A stretch of 64,000 nucleotides of DNA, from NCBI RefSeq assembly GCF_002208095.1, contig NZ_CP017990.1:3348001-3412000 (forward strand), given 5' to 3'. This stretch comes from Enterobacter cloacae complex sp. ECNIH7. Its GTDB lineage: Bacteria; Pseudomonadota; Gammaproteobacteria; Enterobacterales; Enterobacteriaceae. Both the position numbers and the translations under genes were made by a program. The notes under the pieces were generated by a model, which was given only the letters and a program-made list of their open reading frames with translations, had not been told where the DNA came from and made no database searches. The first letter of the stretch is position 1. Each line of letters opens with the position of its first letter. This document shows positions 19,620 through 28,157 of this stretch, in pieces.

Positions 19620-20701
19620 GTATTGAATCCCGCCAGGTTCTGGTAGAAGGCATATGGCTGAACGGAGAATGCTTCAGGCGGCATCAGCGTCATGCGTGCA
19701 TGGGTGCCGTAGTCATCGCGCATATAGGTGACTTCTGCCAGTAGCAATTCAGTCTTCGGCAACCGTAAGGTGGGAAGATCAACGGGGATCAATGTGTTTG
19801 GTTCCCACAGTTTCCCGTCTTTATCCCGCCAGGAATCGATGGTTACCGAGAGCTGTTTTGAACGTCCGTACCGCCGGTTCATTTCCCAGTCGATCGCACT
19901 TTGTGCCTGTTGAGTAGCCATCAGGGTACTTTCCACAATCGATATATGTTTTCGGTACCGCATGCGGGCGGCCTCCGGATCTCTCGCCGTTGCCAGAGTC
20001 ACAGCGTCATAGGCCGTATCAGGCGAATACCCTGCAATTGGAGAAACGCTCATTGATACACCGACATAATCTGAAAACCTGTCAGCCATCGATTTGCGGT
20101 AGTATGCCTGCTCGACATTTACCCCTTCGGCTATCCCACTTGCCGCACGACGTGTTCCCACCCGGGTCAGTAACAGGTTTCCATCGGGCTGATCGTAGTA
20201 AAGCAGAGCAGACCATCTGGCCACCCGATCGATGACTTCTTGCGGAGACTCACCCCAGTTCAGAGTGAACTTGGGTACCTTCACAAGTTCATCAACATCC
20301 GTGGTTACGGTGATGCCGTAGTAGGATGCCAGGCGAGAAGCAATTTCAAGCGCATTACTGGCATTGATGACGTTGTTAGGCCACTCGGCTGAGCAATCCA
20401 CCAGGTCCTGACATTTGCTCCTGCCCGTGGCGCGGACCTCATGGCGGGAGCGCGATAGTGCGGGTTCCCAGTCATCAACATATCCCGTCAGTGTCAGATC
20501 ATCTCCGATACGAACCTCACAGGGCATTCCCTCTTCAACGAGTTGACGATCTTCGTTGCCAGGGAAGTAATCCATTAGCCCAAGATCGAAATCAGAGGGA
20601 AAACGCTCAATACCCCGCGTTACCCGGACAGAATCCCACCCCTCGATGATTTTGCCGTCGACCGTCAAAGAAACAACATCCAGATCGCTGTCTGCATTCA
20701 T
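19616..20701 (-). CDS. baseplate hub protein (Mu gp44/gpP-like)
   Basis: This 361-residue hub protein of the late-control gpD/Mu gp44 type contains LTGYVDDWEPALSRSRHEVR and TFNWGESPQEVIDRV-like segments. It forms the trimeric hub between the tube and the gp45 spike. Four-base overlaps with both neighbours indicate a tightly coupled operon. Confidence 0.88.
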   Translation of the reverse strand: MNADSDLDVVSLTVDGKIIEGWDSVRVTRGIERFPSDFDLGLMDYFPGNEDRQLVEEGMPCEVRIGDDLTLTGYVDDWEPALSRSRHEVRATGRSKCQDLVDCSAEWPNNVINASNALEIASRLASYYGITVTTDVDELVKVPKFTLNWGESPQEVIDRVARWSALLYYDQPDGNLLLTRVGTRRAASGIAEGVNVEQAYYRKSMADRFSDYVGVSMSVSPIAGYSPDTAYDAVTLATARDPEAARMRYRKHISIVESTLMATQQAQSAIDWEMNRRYGRSKQLSVTIDSWRDKDGKLWEPNTLIPVDLPTLRLPKTELLLAEVTYMRDDYGTHARMTLMPPEAFSVQPYAFYQNLAGFNT

Positions 20702-22104
20702 TGCCTCAGTACCTTCATGGTTGTCGGCATAAACGCCGGATGCGGTACGCGCGCTTCCTGTACCAGTTCATCTGCACGGGTGGCATCCTGGTATAATCGG
20801 TTTGCCAGCGTCAGCGCCGGAAGCGGCTGAGCGGTAGTAACCTGCAGAAGCTCGCTCAGACCAGAAGCACGCTCACTCATCGTAGAAAGGAATGCCGATC
20901 TGACGGCGAGAAGCGCGTTATACATATCATCGTCCGCGCGGTCTCCAGCCAGAACCAGCGCCGTATCAAGTTGCACAGAAACTCGTTGAGTTAACTCTTC
21001 TGCCTCGTCTGTACTGGCTGGTCTGGAGTCCGCAGCGGCACTGGTCATGGCACCAGTACATAGCACAACAATCAGCGTGTTCATGGTCGCCGAAATCGCT
21101 TTGCTGCTGTCGGACTGCTGGTACTCCGTGCTGATTGAATTAGCCAGTTTTTCCAGCGCTGTGATTCGGTCATTAACGCTGCCGGCGCTGTTAAGAATTG
21201 CGTTTACCACGTCGGCGACGCCCTGGACAAACTCATCAGGTGTGTTGGAGCTGCTAAGCTGGCTCGACCTGTCGGTAACATTTTTCCGGTCCATTACCGA
21301 CTGGGCTGTTACCTTGTCAGCCAGTGCTCTCTCATCATCCACATCAGCAACTGACGATTTGCCAGCAACAGCAGAGGAACTACCGCCCACAGAGCCTTTA
21401 CTGTAACGTCCGTACCGGGTATTCCCGAACGTGGAGTTCAGGACATTGCTGAGATTCGTGACCTGACTGATGGTGCTGTCAACCATGTTAGTCCAGAACG
21501 TGACCGTGCCTCTGATGGTGTTTATAGCCTGTGTGACACCGCGGATTTCACTCTTAACTCTGGCAATCGTGCTCAGCACAGCAGTGCTGACCAGTTTCAG
21601 ATAGTTGGTTTTCACCGTGGCGCCTGCAACGGTACTGCCCGTGACAGCAAACACTTTAAGCCCTGATTCAATTGCCATCAGGGTAAATTCAAATACTCGC
21701 CCGTTCTCCATCGAACCGGAAATACGCAAACCATTCTCAGGGATGGAAACCGTTAATTCGCCCAGTGTCGGATGGACGAGCGTACCGCTACCTTTTTGTT
21801 CACAGGCTTCAATTAATGACTGGCGCTGTGTGATGGCATCGCCGCCACCATAAACCTGGCTGTTCTGAATCAAAAAACCGCGAATAACAAATCGCCTTGT
21901 TGCTCGACCGATATCCTCTATCCAGGCTGTATCACGGTAGGGATATTCATGTACCGCCTGGCGTCGGCCGTGGCTTCCTTCCTCAGCAACAATTGCAAAT
22001 GGCACTCCTCTGAATGAGCTGGGCCTTAACTGCCCCTGCCAGTCATCGCTGGCATCACCGCCCATCAGGGATGTTATTGCATTCTGGATAATTGACGGCA
22101 TCAC
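20698..22104 (-). CDS. DNA circularisation/tail protein (Mu gpN-like)
   Basis: This 468-residue protein has the N-terminal DNA_circ_N domain (LRPSSFRGVPFAIVAEEG, then a GGDAITQR and LVHPTLGELTV stretch, residues 25-115). In Mu, gpN is a tail protein placed between tape measure and hub; the circularisation label is historical. The remaining two thirds are helical and variable. It starts just after a terminator at 22115-22141, so it either depends on read-through under Q or has its own start site. Confidence 0.87.
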   Translation of the reverse strand: MMPSIIQNAITSLMGGDASDDWQGQLRPSSFRGVPFAIVAEEGSHGRRQAVHEYPYRDTAWIEDIGRATRRFVIRGFLIQNSQVYGGGDAITQRQSLIEACEQKGSGTLVHPTLGELTVSIPENGLRISGSMENGRVFEFTLMAIESGLKVFAVTGSTVAGATVKTNYLKLVSTAVLSTIARVKSEIRGVTQAINTIRGTVTFWTNMVDSTISQVTNLSNVLNSTFGNTRYGRYSKGSVGGSSSAVAGKSSVADVDDERALADKVTAQSVMDRKNVTDRSSQLSSSNTPDEFVQGVADVVNAILNSAGSVNDRITALEKLANSISTEYQQSDSSKAISATMNTLIVVLCTGAMTSAAADSRPASTDEAEELTQRVSVQLDTALVLAGDRADDDMYNALLAVRSAFLSTMSERASGLSELLQVTTAQPLPALTLANRLYQDATRADELVQEARVPHPAFMPTTMKVLRQ

Positions 22105-22114
22105 GCCTCCGGAA

Positions 22115-22141
22115 ATAAAAAAACCGCCATGTCGGCGGTTT
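22115..22141 (-). terminator. terminator inside the late tail operon
   Basis: AACCGCCG/CGGCGGTT-type stem with a short loop, followed on the minus strand by seven T. It lies between the small membrane-protein gene and gpN, so it would end a leftward transcript of the former while antiterminated late transcription passes. Confidence 0.8.
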
Positions 22142-22164
22142 ACATATGCACTGAAATGACTTAT

Positions 22165-22413
22165 CTATTTATCGCTGGGTCCATTACGGTCAAGAGATTC
22201 GGCGATCCTGTAAAGATGCTCAGTCGCCTTGAATGAGGTCATTAGGAACTCATAAAGCACACGTAAAAGCAATGCACTTACCACCGATATCGTAATCGCC
22301 GTGAAATTCATTGAGACAACAGAAAAAACGAGGAAAATGCCAATTACCAGGTAAACAAGCGCAAAAACCTTTGGAGTCCAAATGGCTTTTGCTCCAAAAA
22401 CTTTTTCATTCAT
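22165..22413 (-). CDS. small two-helix membrane protein
   Basis: This 82-residue protein has two hydrophobic segments (about residues 15-33 and 35-58) and a charged C-terminus ending AESLDRNGPSDK. It resembles the DUF4282-type small membrane proteins. No tail protein is expected between tape measure and gpN, and the gene has its own downstream terminator. It is therefore probably a lysogenic accessory gene (moron), possibly an envelope or exclusion function. Function not recognised. Confidence 0.7.
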   Translation of the reverse strand: MNEKVFGAKAIWTPKVFALVYLVIGIFLVFSVVSMNFTAITISVVSALLLRVLYEFLMTSFKATEHLYRIAESLDRNGPSDK

Positions 22414-22444
22414 AACTTCTTCCTTAACGAAATGACGACAGTGA

Positions 22445-24373
22445 TCAGTAATTCATGGCCGTTGTTATTCTGCCATTATTTTCCGCATTATAGGTTTTTC
22501 GCTCACCCTTATCATTAACCATTGTGATTTCGAGCTTAAGTGGTTGTTCTGACATTGCCTCTTTAAGAGACTTAGCCAGATTGTCGCCGAGTACACTTTC
22601 ATCACTTTTCTTACCCGTATCACTCAGAATGATGGATTCCCGATTTCTGTTCTGCGAGCCTGAGAGAATATCAGTTTCATCACTCGGGTTACTAAGACTG
22701 CTGGAGTCACGATTTCCAGTTTGCGAACCTGAGATAATATCATATCGCTGTTGAGCCAGAACTTCCGGGCTACGTAAACCCTTCCACCGATCGTCAATGA
22801 TGGCCGTCCGGACAGAATCGCTCAGTTCATTTTCGGTATACGGCTGTGCTCCGCTTTCATGTTTAATCATTGCTGCCATCAGTGTTTTTAACACATCAGG
22901 ATCGTGGAGATTAATACGCTGCTGCGCTCCAAACCCAGTACTTTTTGATACGGAATCAATATATGCACGAGTATTATTCTCTGATTGCGGAGCATAGGTA
23001 TGAATAATCCCATCCAGAGTATTATTCCCCCTGTCACCGTACAACATCAGCTGTCTCGCCATTGCAGCTCTTCCGTCGGCATCATTCGCAAAGGTAGAAA
23101 ATCCGCCATTTTTACCCGTTGCGTTTGCTGCAACCCTCAAATTACCGGGATTATTATTTCTGAAGCCAATTGCGTTATTCCTTGTTTCCCCGTAAGGAAC
23201 ATTGCCGCGTGCAACGTTGGATTGTGGCTGGCTGATAGCGGATAAGTCATTCTGCAACTGAAGCGCAGAATCGGTCGCGCGGTAATTTGCATCGTACCGC
23301 TTTCTTACAGCATCAGTCATGAACCCCGCGTCAACCTGTCCACGTTCACTGCGGGGTAAACTGTCATAAAGTGCCTTATCGTTCTGAATGCGCCGTAGTT
23401 TCTGAGCGTCATTGCTGTTGATAAAACCGAGAGCATGAGACAGCCCGGTAAAGTCACCGTTGGTGAACAGATCGGTAACACCTTCGAGACCGTCTTTGAC
23501 TGAACCATCCGACAGAATGGTCTTGAGTGCCTTGTTTTTTGAACGTTGCCACAGCCCATCCCAGGATGCGCTAAGCTCATTCATCGTGACGTTCACTTCA
23601 CTCAACTGCTGGTTCAGTGCCGGATCTACGGTCAAACCAAATTTATCGGATTTTGTCAGAAGTTCAGTGAGTCTGCCCCCTTCGCGCATTAATGCCAGCA
23701 TTTCAGGAGTAAAACCCACCGCATCAGCAAAGGACTTTTGTTGTTCTGGTCGCAGAGTCGGGAATATCTTCGCAATTTCCTGCAGTGTTTTAAGCGTATC
23801 AACAGAACCATCCTTATTTTTCTGTATCTCCACGCCAATCATCGCAAAAGCCCCCATCATTCCTTGATTACTGCCGCTATTTGCTTCCTTCAACGCCTTT
23901 GCGAATCCCTCAATTGAAGCCCTGGCGCTCTCACTATCTGCTCCATTGATCTGCATAGCCCCTGCCAGTCTTGAAAACTCTGCAACTCGCATTCCTGCAT
24001 TTTTTGCCGAGACATCAAGATTGTAGGCCTCTCGTGATGCCTCCCGAAAACCATAAGCGACCTGTTTCAGCCCGTAGCCGGCAGCACCAATTACCCCCAA
24101 CGCCCCCATCTTACCAGTGAGCTCCCCCACCATTTTCAGCGGGGGAACCATATCGCCGATGTACTGCACGTTATCCCGCGCGCTCTTCGACATATTCTCA
24201 AGACGCGAAATAAAACCATTCAGCCCGTCGGCTGTTTCCTGGCCGCCTAACTTGAGCCCTTCTTTGGTTTTATCTAGCTTCGGCTCCAGGTCACGGACAG
24301 CCTCATTAATGCGGTCAATAGCCTCGCTAACCTGGTCGCTGGCCACCAGCTCAAAATCAAAAGAATTACTCAT
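22445..24373 (-). CDS. tail tape measure protein with muralytic-like C-terminal domain
   Basis: This 642-residue protein is mostly helical. It has a glycine/alanine-rich hydrophobic segment (residues 80-105) typical of tape measures. Residues 399-507 form a separate domain starting GFRNNNPGNLR, with ADGRAAMARQLMLYG and KHESG. That resembles the P5-type lytic domain found in phage structural proteins, so the tail may open peptidoglycan at infection. Two repeats of ILSGSQNRNRES/IISGSQTGNRDS lie at 546-583. Length of the helical part predicts a fairly short contractile tail. Confidence 0.87.
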   Translation of the reverse strand: MSNSFDFELVASDQVSEAIDRINEAVRDLEPKLDKTKEGLKLGGQETADGLNGFISRLENMSKSARDNVQYIGDMVPPLKMVGELTGKMGALGVIGAAGYGLKQVAYGFREASREAYNLDVSAKNAGMRVAEFSRLAGAMQINGADSESARASIEGFAKALKEANSGSNQGMMGAFAMIGVEIQKNKDGSVDTLKTLQEIAKIFPTLRPEQQKSFADAVGFTPEMLALMREGGRLTELLTKSDKFGLTVDPALNQQLSEVNVTMNELSASWDGLWQRSKNKALKTILSDGSVKDGLEGVTDLFTNGDFTGLSHALGFINSNDAQKLRRIQNDKALYDSLPRSERGQVDAGFMTDAVRKRYDANYRATDSALQLQNDLSAISQPQSNVARGNVPYGETRNNAIGFRNNNPGNLRVAANATGKNGGFSTFANDADGRAAMARQLMLYGDRGNNTLDGIIHTYAPQSENNTRAYIDSVSKSTGFGAQQRINLHDPDVLKTLMAAMIKHESGAQPYTENELSDSVRTAIIDDRWKGLRSPEVLAQQRYDIISGSQTGNRDSSSLSNPSDETDILSGSQNRNRESIILSDTGKKSDESVLGDNLAKSLKEAMSEQPLKLEITMVNDKGERKTYNAENNGRITTAMNY

Positions 24374-24793
24374 CGTCTTCAGGTTTCCTAAGCTTGTTTA
24401 TCCGGGATGCCTGCGCCACCCACCATTTCAGCCGGGCGCGGGTCATTCCCCACGCCCTGTCCTCAGACCAGCGGAAATAGAAGGTGACGTCAGCGGCCAT
24501 TTCCTGCCAGGTTGTCAGGGCTTCCAGGTCAAAAAACTGAGCAGATACTCCTCACACTTACGGAAGTCGAGAAAATCCATCGGCTGCAGCACGCTTTCAC
24601 GCGTACCGGAAACCAGCGCAATAAGCAGGCGCATCGCCGCGAGCGACGTTGACGCAGCCTGTTTCTCATAAAACTGCTCAGCCTGGCTTAGCGTGGGTGC
24701 TTTCAGCTCCAGCTGCGTATAAGTGGTCTTCTCCGCAGCATCATCCAGCGCTACGGTTAAGGGAATAATTTTGACGCGTTCAATCTCAGCCAT
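24366..24793 (-). other. predicted -1 frameshift fusion of the tail assembly chaperone
   Basis: A heptamer U-UUU-UUG at 24536-24530 (minus strand) sits seven codons before the zero-frame stop. After a -1 slip, translation continues as FFDLEALTTWQEMAADVTFY and on through a tryptophan-rich segment to TAA at 24366-24368, giving about 142 residues. The extension is free of stops, overlaps the tape-measure start by a few bases and looks protein-like, matching the conserved gpG/GT-type frameshift of long-tailed phages. Confidence 0.85.
24515..24793 (-). CDS. tail assembly chaperone, short product (Mu gp41-like)
   Basis: This 92-residue zero-frame protein (start MAEIERVKIIPLTVALDDAA) belongs to the tail-assembly-chaperone family that precedes the tape measure. 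It coats or guides the tape measure during tail assembly together with its longer frameshifted form. The position between tube and tape measure is diagnostic. Confidence 0.88.
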   Translation of the reverse strand: MAEIERVKIIPLTVALDDAAEKTTYTQLELKAPTLSQAEQFYEKQAASTSLAAMRLLIALVSGTRESVLQPMDFLDFRKCEEYLLSFLTWKP

Positions 24794-24794
24794 C

Positions 24795-25166
24795 TTAGTT
24801 CTCCGTTACGTCGCGGCCTTCCCAGCGAACATCAAATACTGCATCTTCGCTTTCCACTTCCTGGACGTTGACCGTCCAGAGTGAACGGCCAATGATAGTT
24901 TTCCCGTTAGCCAGCTCGGCGATCACGTTGACGTTCGTCTGCTGGTTAAAGCCCTGCACATTCGTTCCGCCACTGTCACGCAGTCGGGCAGAAATGTATG
25001 GCGCCACAGGTTTTTCCTTATATCCGTGCACACCATCCATCCCTGTCAGGGTGGTACGGTTTACGGTGGCAGCCTGGTATTTAAACGAGCCCTCCACCAT
25101 TACCGTCACACCGTTAACAGTGACATAGGCGGTTCCCGCCAGGCGGTTAGTAGTATCACCTGCCAT
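24795..25166 (-). CDS. tail tube protein (Mu gpM-like)
   Basis: This 123-residue tube protein starts MAGDTTNRLAGTAYVTVNGV and contains the GMDGVHGYKEKP loop typical of Mu gpM-type tube proteins. It forms the inner tube over which the sheath contracts. It is 3 bp downstream of the sheath gene. Confidence 0.92.
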   Translation of the reverse strand: MAGDTTNRLAGTAYVTVNGVTVMVEGSFKYQAATVNRTTLTGMDGVHGYKEKPVAPYISARLRDSGGTNVQGFNQQTNVNVIAELANGKTIIGRSLWTVNVQEVESEDAVFDVRWEGRDVTEN

Positions 25167-25169
25167 CGT

Positions 25170-26672
25170 TTAAGCTCCTGTTGATTCAGCCCGCGTGCGG
25201 AACTGATTGAGCAGCGCGAAAATGCGCAACTGGTTCATGAGAGTTCCCGGCCACAGCACATCGACGCGGTTCGGATTTTTGGCGTTCTGCTCGACGATGA
25301 TGTTTTTTGCGAATGCCTCCGCATCCTGCGCGTAACCGTTCCATACCAGAGTCTGGTACTCAGCAATCTGATCGGCCTTGATGATGTTTGGCGTGACGAT
25401 CGCCGCGCCAGGTGCAAATCGGGTCCCGTCCGCAGCAAGCTTCATGCGGCCAAACTTGCTGGTCACCGCCGTGCGCAGGTAGCGGGTCACAAACATCAGG
25501 CTGAACAGCGTCTCCACTTCCAGATAACTGTCATCTGCATCGCCATAGCTGTTTTTCTGATAGGTGGTGATCAGGTTTTCAATGCGCACCGTGCCATCGT
25601 CATCGACCGTAAATGTCGAAATGCCGCTGTACAGCAGATTGTTACGCTCGGTCAGCTCAAAGCGATCCTGCAGTTCTGGCGCAAGTACCCCCTGAACAGC
25701 GAGCGACTGTAGCGGGCGGCCGGGGTCATTACGCAGACTCACCGCAGCTGCGCCGGTGTAAGCTGCAGACCATGCCCAGGAAGGAGACGGCGATTTATTT
25801 ACGCCCAGCAGAGTCTCATGCTGGTTATTGCGCAGCTCACCTTTAGTACCGAGCTGGGCGTAAGTCCCGGTGGTGGTACCAAAGGAATGGCCATAAAGCT
25901 GCTTGTCCCATGCCCAGCGACCGCCAGTGTCTGACAGGAACTCCTTCATCACATTCAACGAGGTTGTATCGTCGTAAGGGTTGATGATGAAATCGAATGT
26001 CCGATCCTGCAGGTTAGCCAGCGCGCCGGTAATATCCGGAGCCCCGGCTCCGTTAGACATAGCAGTAATCGTCAGTTCCAGGCCTGCAGGTGTCGACTCG
26101 CCTCCCGGTAAGCCGAGGAAGTTCAGGCGAATGTCGATCCCGTTACCCGTAGCACCAAGGTTCTTCGCGGTCAGGGTTACGGTATCCGTAGCCGCGCTGG
26201 CGGTTACAGGTAGCGTGGTTTTTGCGTTAATCGCCGCGGCCAGAGAGGTGGCGATCGCCGTCACCGTATCTGTTGCTACAACGGTCAACTGAATGCGCTC
26301 ACCAGCAATATAAAGGGAGATCACTCCGGTTGCCGTCGGTGCGCTGCTCACTTTAATGGTGCCGGTTGCAGCCACCATGGAATCGGAGTCTTCCTCCAGC
26401 GGCAGGATCCAGACTTCGGCTGCGGTATCATTTTTCTGATACGCCGCCATCATGGCCTGCAGAATTCCCCCTTTTCCGGTCAGCTCACCGACGGTATCCG
26501 AAGAGGAAACTCGCTGCGGAATACCTGGGGGGGTTGAGCCGGTACTGAGCATCCCACCGATAAGCAGAGTGCGCTGCGTGGCTGTGGCGTTATTCGCCAT
26601 TGAGTTATCAAACTCAACGAAGAAAAGCCCTACCCGCAGGTTATCGGGAACACGAGCGAAAGGTACGGTCAT
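25170..26672 (-). CDS. contractile tail sheath protein (Mu gpL-like)
   Basis: This 500-residue sheath (Mu gpL is 495) starts MTVPFARVPDNLRVGLFFVE. It includes an internal variable beta domain and the conserved C-terminal handshake region (MLFVTRYLRTA-like segment, then VLWPGTLMNQLRIFALLNQF). Its presence is direct evidence for a myovirus tail, unlike lambda. Confidence 0.93.
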   Translation of the reverse strand: MTVPFARVPDNLRVGLFFVEFDNSMANNATATQRTLLIGGMLSTGSTPPGIPQRVSSSDTVGELTGKGGILQAMMAAYQKNDTAAEVWILPLEEDSDSMVAATGTIKVSSAPTATGVISLYIAGERIQLTVVATDTVTAIATSLAAAINAKTTLPVTASAATDTVTLTAKNLGATGNGIDIRLNFLGLPGGESTPAGLELTITAMSNGAGAPDITGALANLQDRTFDFIINPYDDTTSLNVMKEFLSDTGGRWAWDKQLYGHSFGTTTGTYAQLGTKGELRNNQHETLLGVNKSPSPSWAWSAAYTGAAAVSLRNDPGRPLQSLAVQGVLAPELQDRFELTERNNLLYSGISTFTVDDDGTVRIENLITTYQKNSYGDADDSYLEVETLFSLMFVTRYLRTAVTSKFGRMKLAADGTRFAPGAAIVTPNIIKADQIAEYQTLVWNGYAQDAEAFAKNIIVEQNAKNPNRVDVLWPGTLMNQLRIFALLNQFRTRAESTGA

Positions 26673-26866
26673 TCATTTTCTCCCGCTTTTTTAGGTAAGG
26701 ATTGTTTCTCTGGCGCGCCCTCATCCTTTTTAGAGAGGATCACGTCCCCATCGCTCAGACGTCGACGCCAGAAAATATTGTCAGGTACTTCAGCACCCTC
26801 TTTAGGCAATGGGGTGCCCTTGACGGGGCAGCGAACGCTGAGCCCGTTGTTCGGCTTTACAAACAT
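26669..26866 (-). CDS. DUF2635 protein (Mu gp38-like)
   Basis: This 65-residue protein (MFVKPNNGLSVRCPVKGTPL) fits DUF2635, the small protein directly upstream of the sheath in Mu-like tails. Its role in the virion is not known. Four-base overlap with the sheath start. Confidence 0.85.
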   Translation of the reverse strand: MFVKPNNGLSVRCPVKGTPLPKEGAEVPDNIFWRRRLSDGDVILSKKDEGAPEKQSLPKKAGENE

Positions 26867-26869
26867 TGA

Positions 26870-27415
26870 TTACTCCTGAAGATTGAGGCTGATACCCGGT
26901 TTAACTGTGCCGTCTGGCATGTCGACCGCAATATCCATGCCCTCAAGGGGAACCGACTGGACAGGATAAAAATCTTCCGGCCCCTGGTAATGCTCTATGT
27001 CGATCTCAAAAAGAAGCTGCCCCATATGGGCCTCTCCGTCTGAATCAACATTGATGGTTGAACGAACTTCCGCGTATTTCTGAATGTTCCGCGTCAGTTC
27101 GTAGCTGTTGATCACCGCGCGCTCCACCTGCTCGCGAAGGCTTTCAAGCGCCAGCTCTGCCCGCATGGCTCCATCATCCACTGTATCGCCGTCATACTCC
27201 TGAACGCGCCCAGTGATCCTGACAGTGGTGAGGGTAGTAAAAGCAGGGGTATTACGCCCCTGTGATTTTTTCTGTTCAAAAGGCGTCTGAACCAACAACA
27301 CAGGATACATATCAGGTGAAGTTGACCAGTCGCGTGGTGAGAATACGCGGTCGCCCGCGCTGGTTGTCCCGGTTAGTGCAGTGACAACCATTTGCCGTAT
27401 CGTTGCTGCATTCAT
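26870..27415 (-). CDS. probable tail terminator/completion protein
   Basis: This 181-residue protein (MNAATIRQMVVTALTGTTSA) has the compact alpha/beta pattern of gpU/Mu gp37-type tail terminators: short N-terminal helix, YPVLLVQTPF strand, FTTLTTVRITGRVQEYDG strand and a long helix. I infer the role from its position between the head-tail adaptor and the sheath and from its size. Overlaps the upstream gene by 4 bp. Confidence 0.65.
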   Translation of the reverse strand: MNAATIRQMVVTALTGTTSAGDRVFSPRDWSTSPDMYPVLLVQTPFEQKKSQGRNTPAFTTLTTVRITGRVQEYDGDTVDDGAMRAELALESLREQVERAVINSYELTRNIQKYAEVRSTINVDSDGEAHMGQLLFEIDIEHYQGPEDFYPVQSVPLEGMDIAVDMPDGTVKPGISLNLQE

Positions 27416-27771
27416 CGCGGTTTTACCACATTGAGGACAAGACGAGATCCGCCATGACTGTCGGGTTCAACGTTTGACACAACAAATAACTGATTGATGA
27501 TGTGACCACCGACCGTCTTTATAAATACCCGGTCAGATACAGCAGGTTGCGATTTACCCAGCTTGCGAAATTCAGCATCGCGCACACCCAGCATCGGGCT
27601 GGAGGTGTTAATTTCTGAATCGCCATCAAGGTTTTCAGCAACCTGTGCATAACCACGGTCAAAAATCCCGTTAATTGTAAAAGGAGTACCGTTACGTGGA
27701 CGGTACTCGTGCTCATCGCCAAAGACATCATGCAGCGGACTCAGAAGATGAGAATCCCAGTCCACGCCCAT
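27412..27771 (-). CDS. head-tail adaptor (gpFII-like)
   Basis: This 119-residue protein (MGVDWDSHLLSPLHDVFGDE) has the size and pattern of lambda gpFII (117 residues), the head completion protein that forms the tail-binding site. The start at 27771 is chosen because upstream codons in the same frame overlap the acidic FI-like gene and encode an unrelated hydrophobic stretch. Confidence 0.75.
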   Translation of the reverse strand: MGVDWDSHLLSPLHDVFGDEHEYRPRNGTPFTINGIFDRGYAQVAENLDGDSEINTSSPMLGVRDAEFRKLGKSQPAVSDRVFIKTVGGHIINQLFVVSNVEPDSHGGSRLVLNVVKPR

Positions 27772-27775
27772 GTCA

Positions 27776-28156
27776 TTACCCTGTCGTAACTGAAACTGAT
27801 GGCTGAGAAGCAAGAACTCGCTTACGAAGCACATCAACATCAGCAATAACGCCGGACTGCAGAAGACGCTCAGCATCTTTGCCGGTTACAGGGATGCGCA
27901 TATTTTCGCGGTACATCTCCCCGTCATGACGAATGCAATTCCCTTTCAACACCACATACTCCTGCGATTCAGTGTCTTCGGATTTTTCGTCACCACCATC
28001 GTCATCAACAGACGATTCGGCATCATCTGTTTTGCTCAAAGGCTGTTTTACCTGGGTGTTATCGCCCGCATTCAGGTCGTCAACACTCAGGCCATCTTTG
28101 GCAGATCCTTCTGCATTCAGATCATCAGCCAGCCCGGTATTAGGTTGTTTTGCCAT
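27776..28156 (-). CDS. acidic head protein (gpFI-like)
   Basis: This 126-residue protein has a very acidic, low-complexity N-terminal half (SSVDDDGGDEKSEDTESQEY) and a C-terminal small domain (YVVLKGNCIRHDGEMYREN). Its place between capsid and FII, its size (gpFI is 132) and acidity suggest the DNA-packaging accessory gpFI, which helps terminase engage the prohead. Sequence similarity to FI is weak, so this is positional. Confidence 0.6.
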   Translation of the reverse strand: MAKQPNTGLADDLNAEGSAKDGLSVDDLNAGDNTQVKQPLSKTDDAESSVDDDGGDEKSEDTESQEYVVLKGNCIRHDGEMYRENMRIPVTGKDAERLLQSGVIADVDVLRKRVLASQPSVSVTTG

Positions 28157-28157
28157 A

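Noticed and set aside
20698..22104. Taking the gpN-like protein as a DNA circularisation enzyme
   Set aside because: The domain name is historical. Position among Mu-type baseplate genes indicates a virion tail protein.
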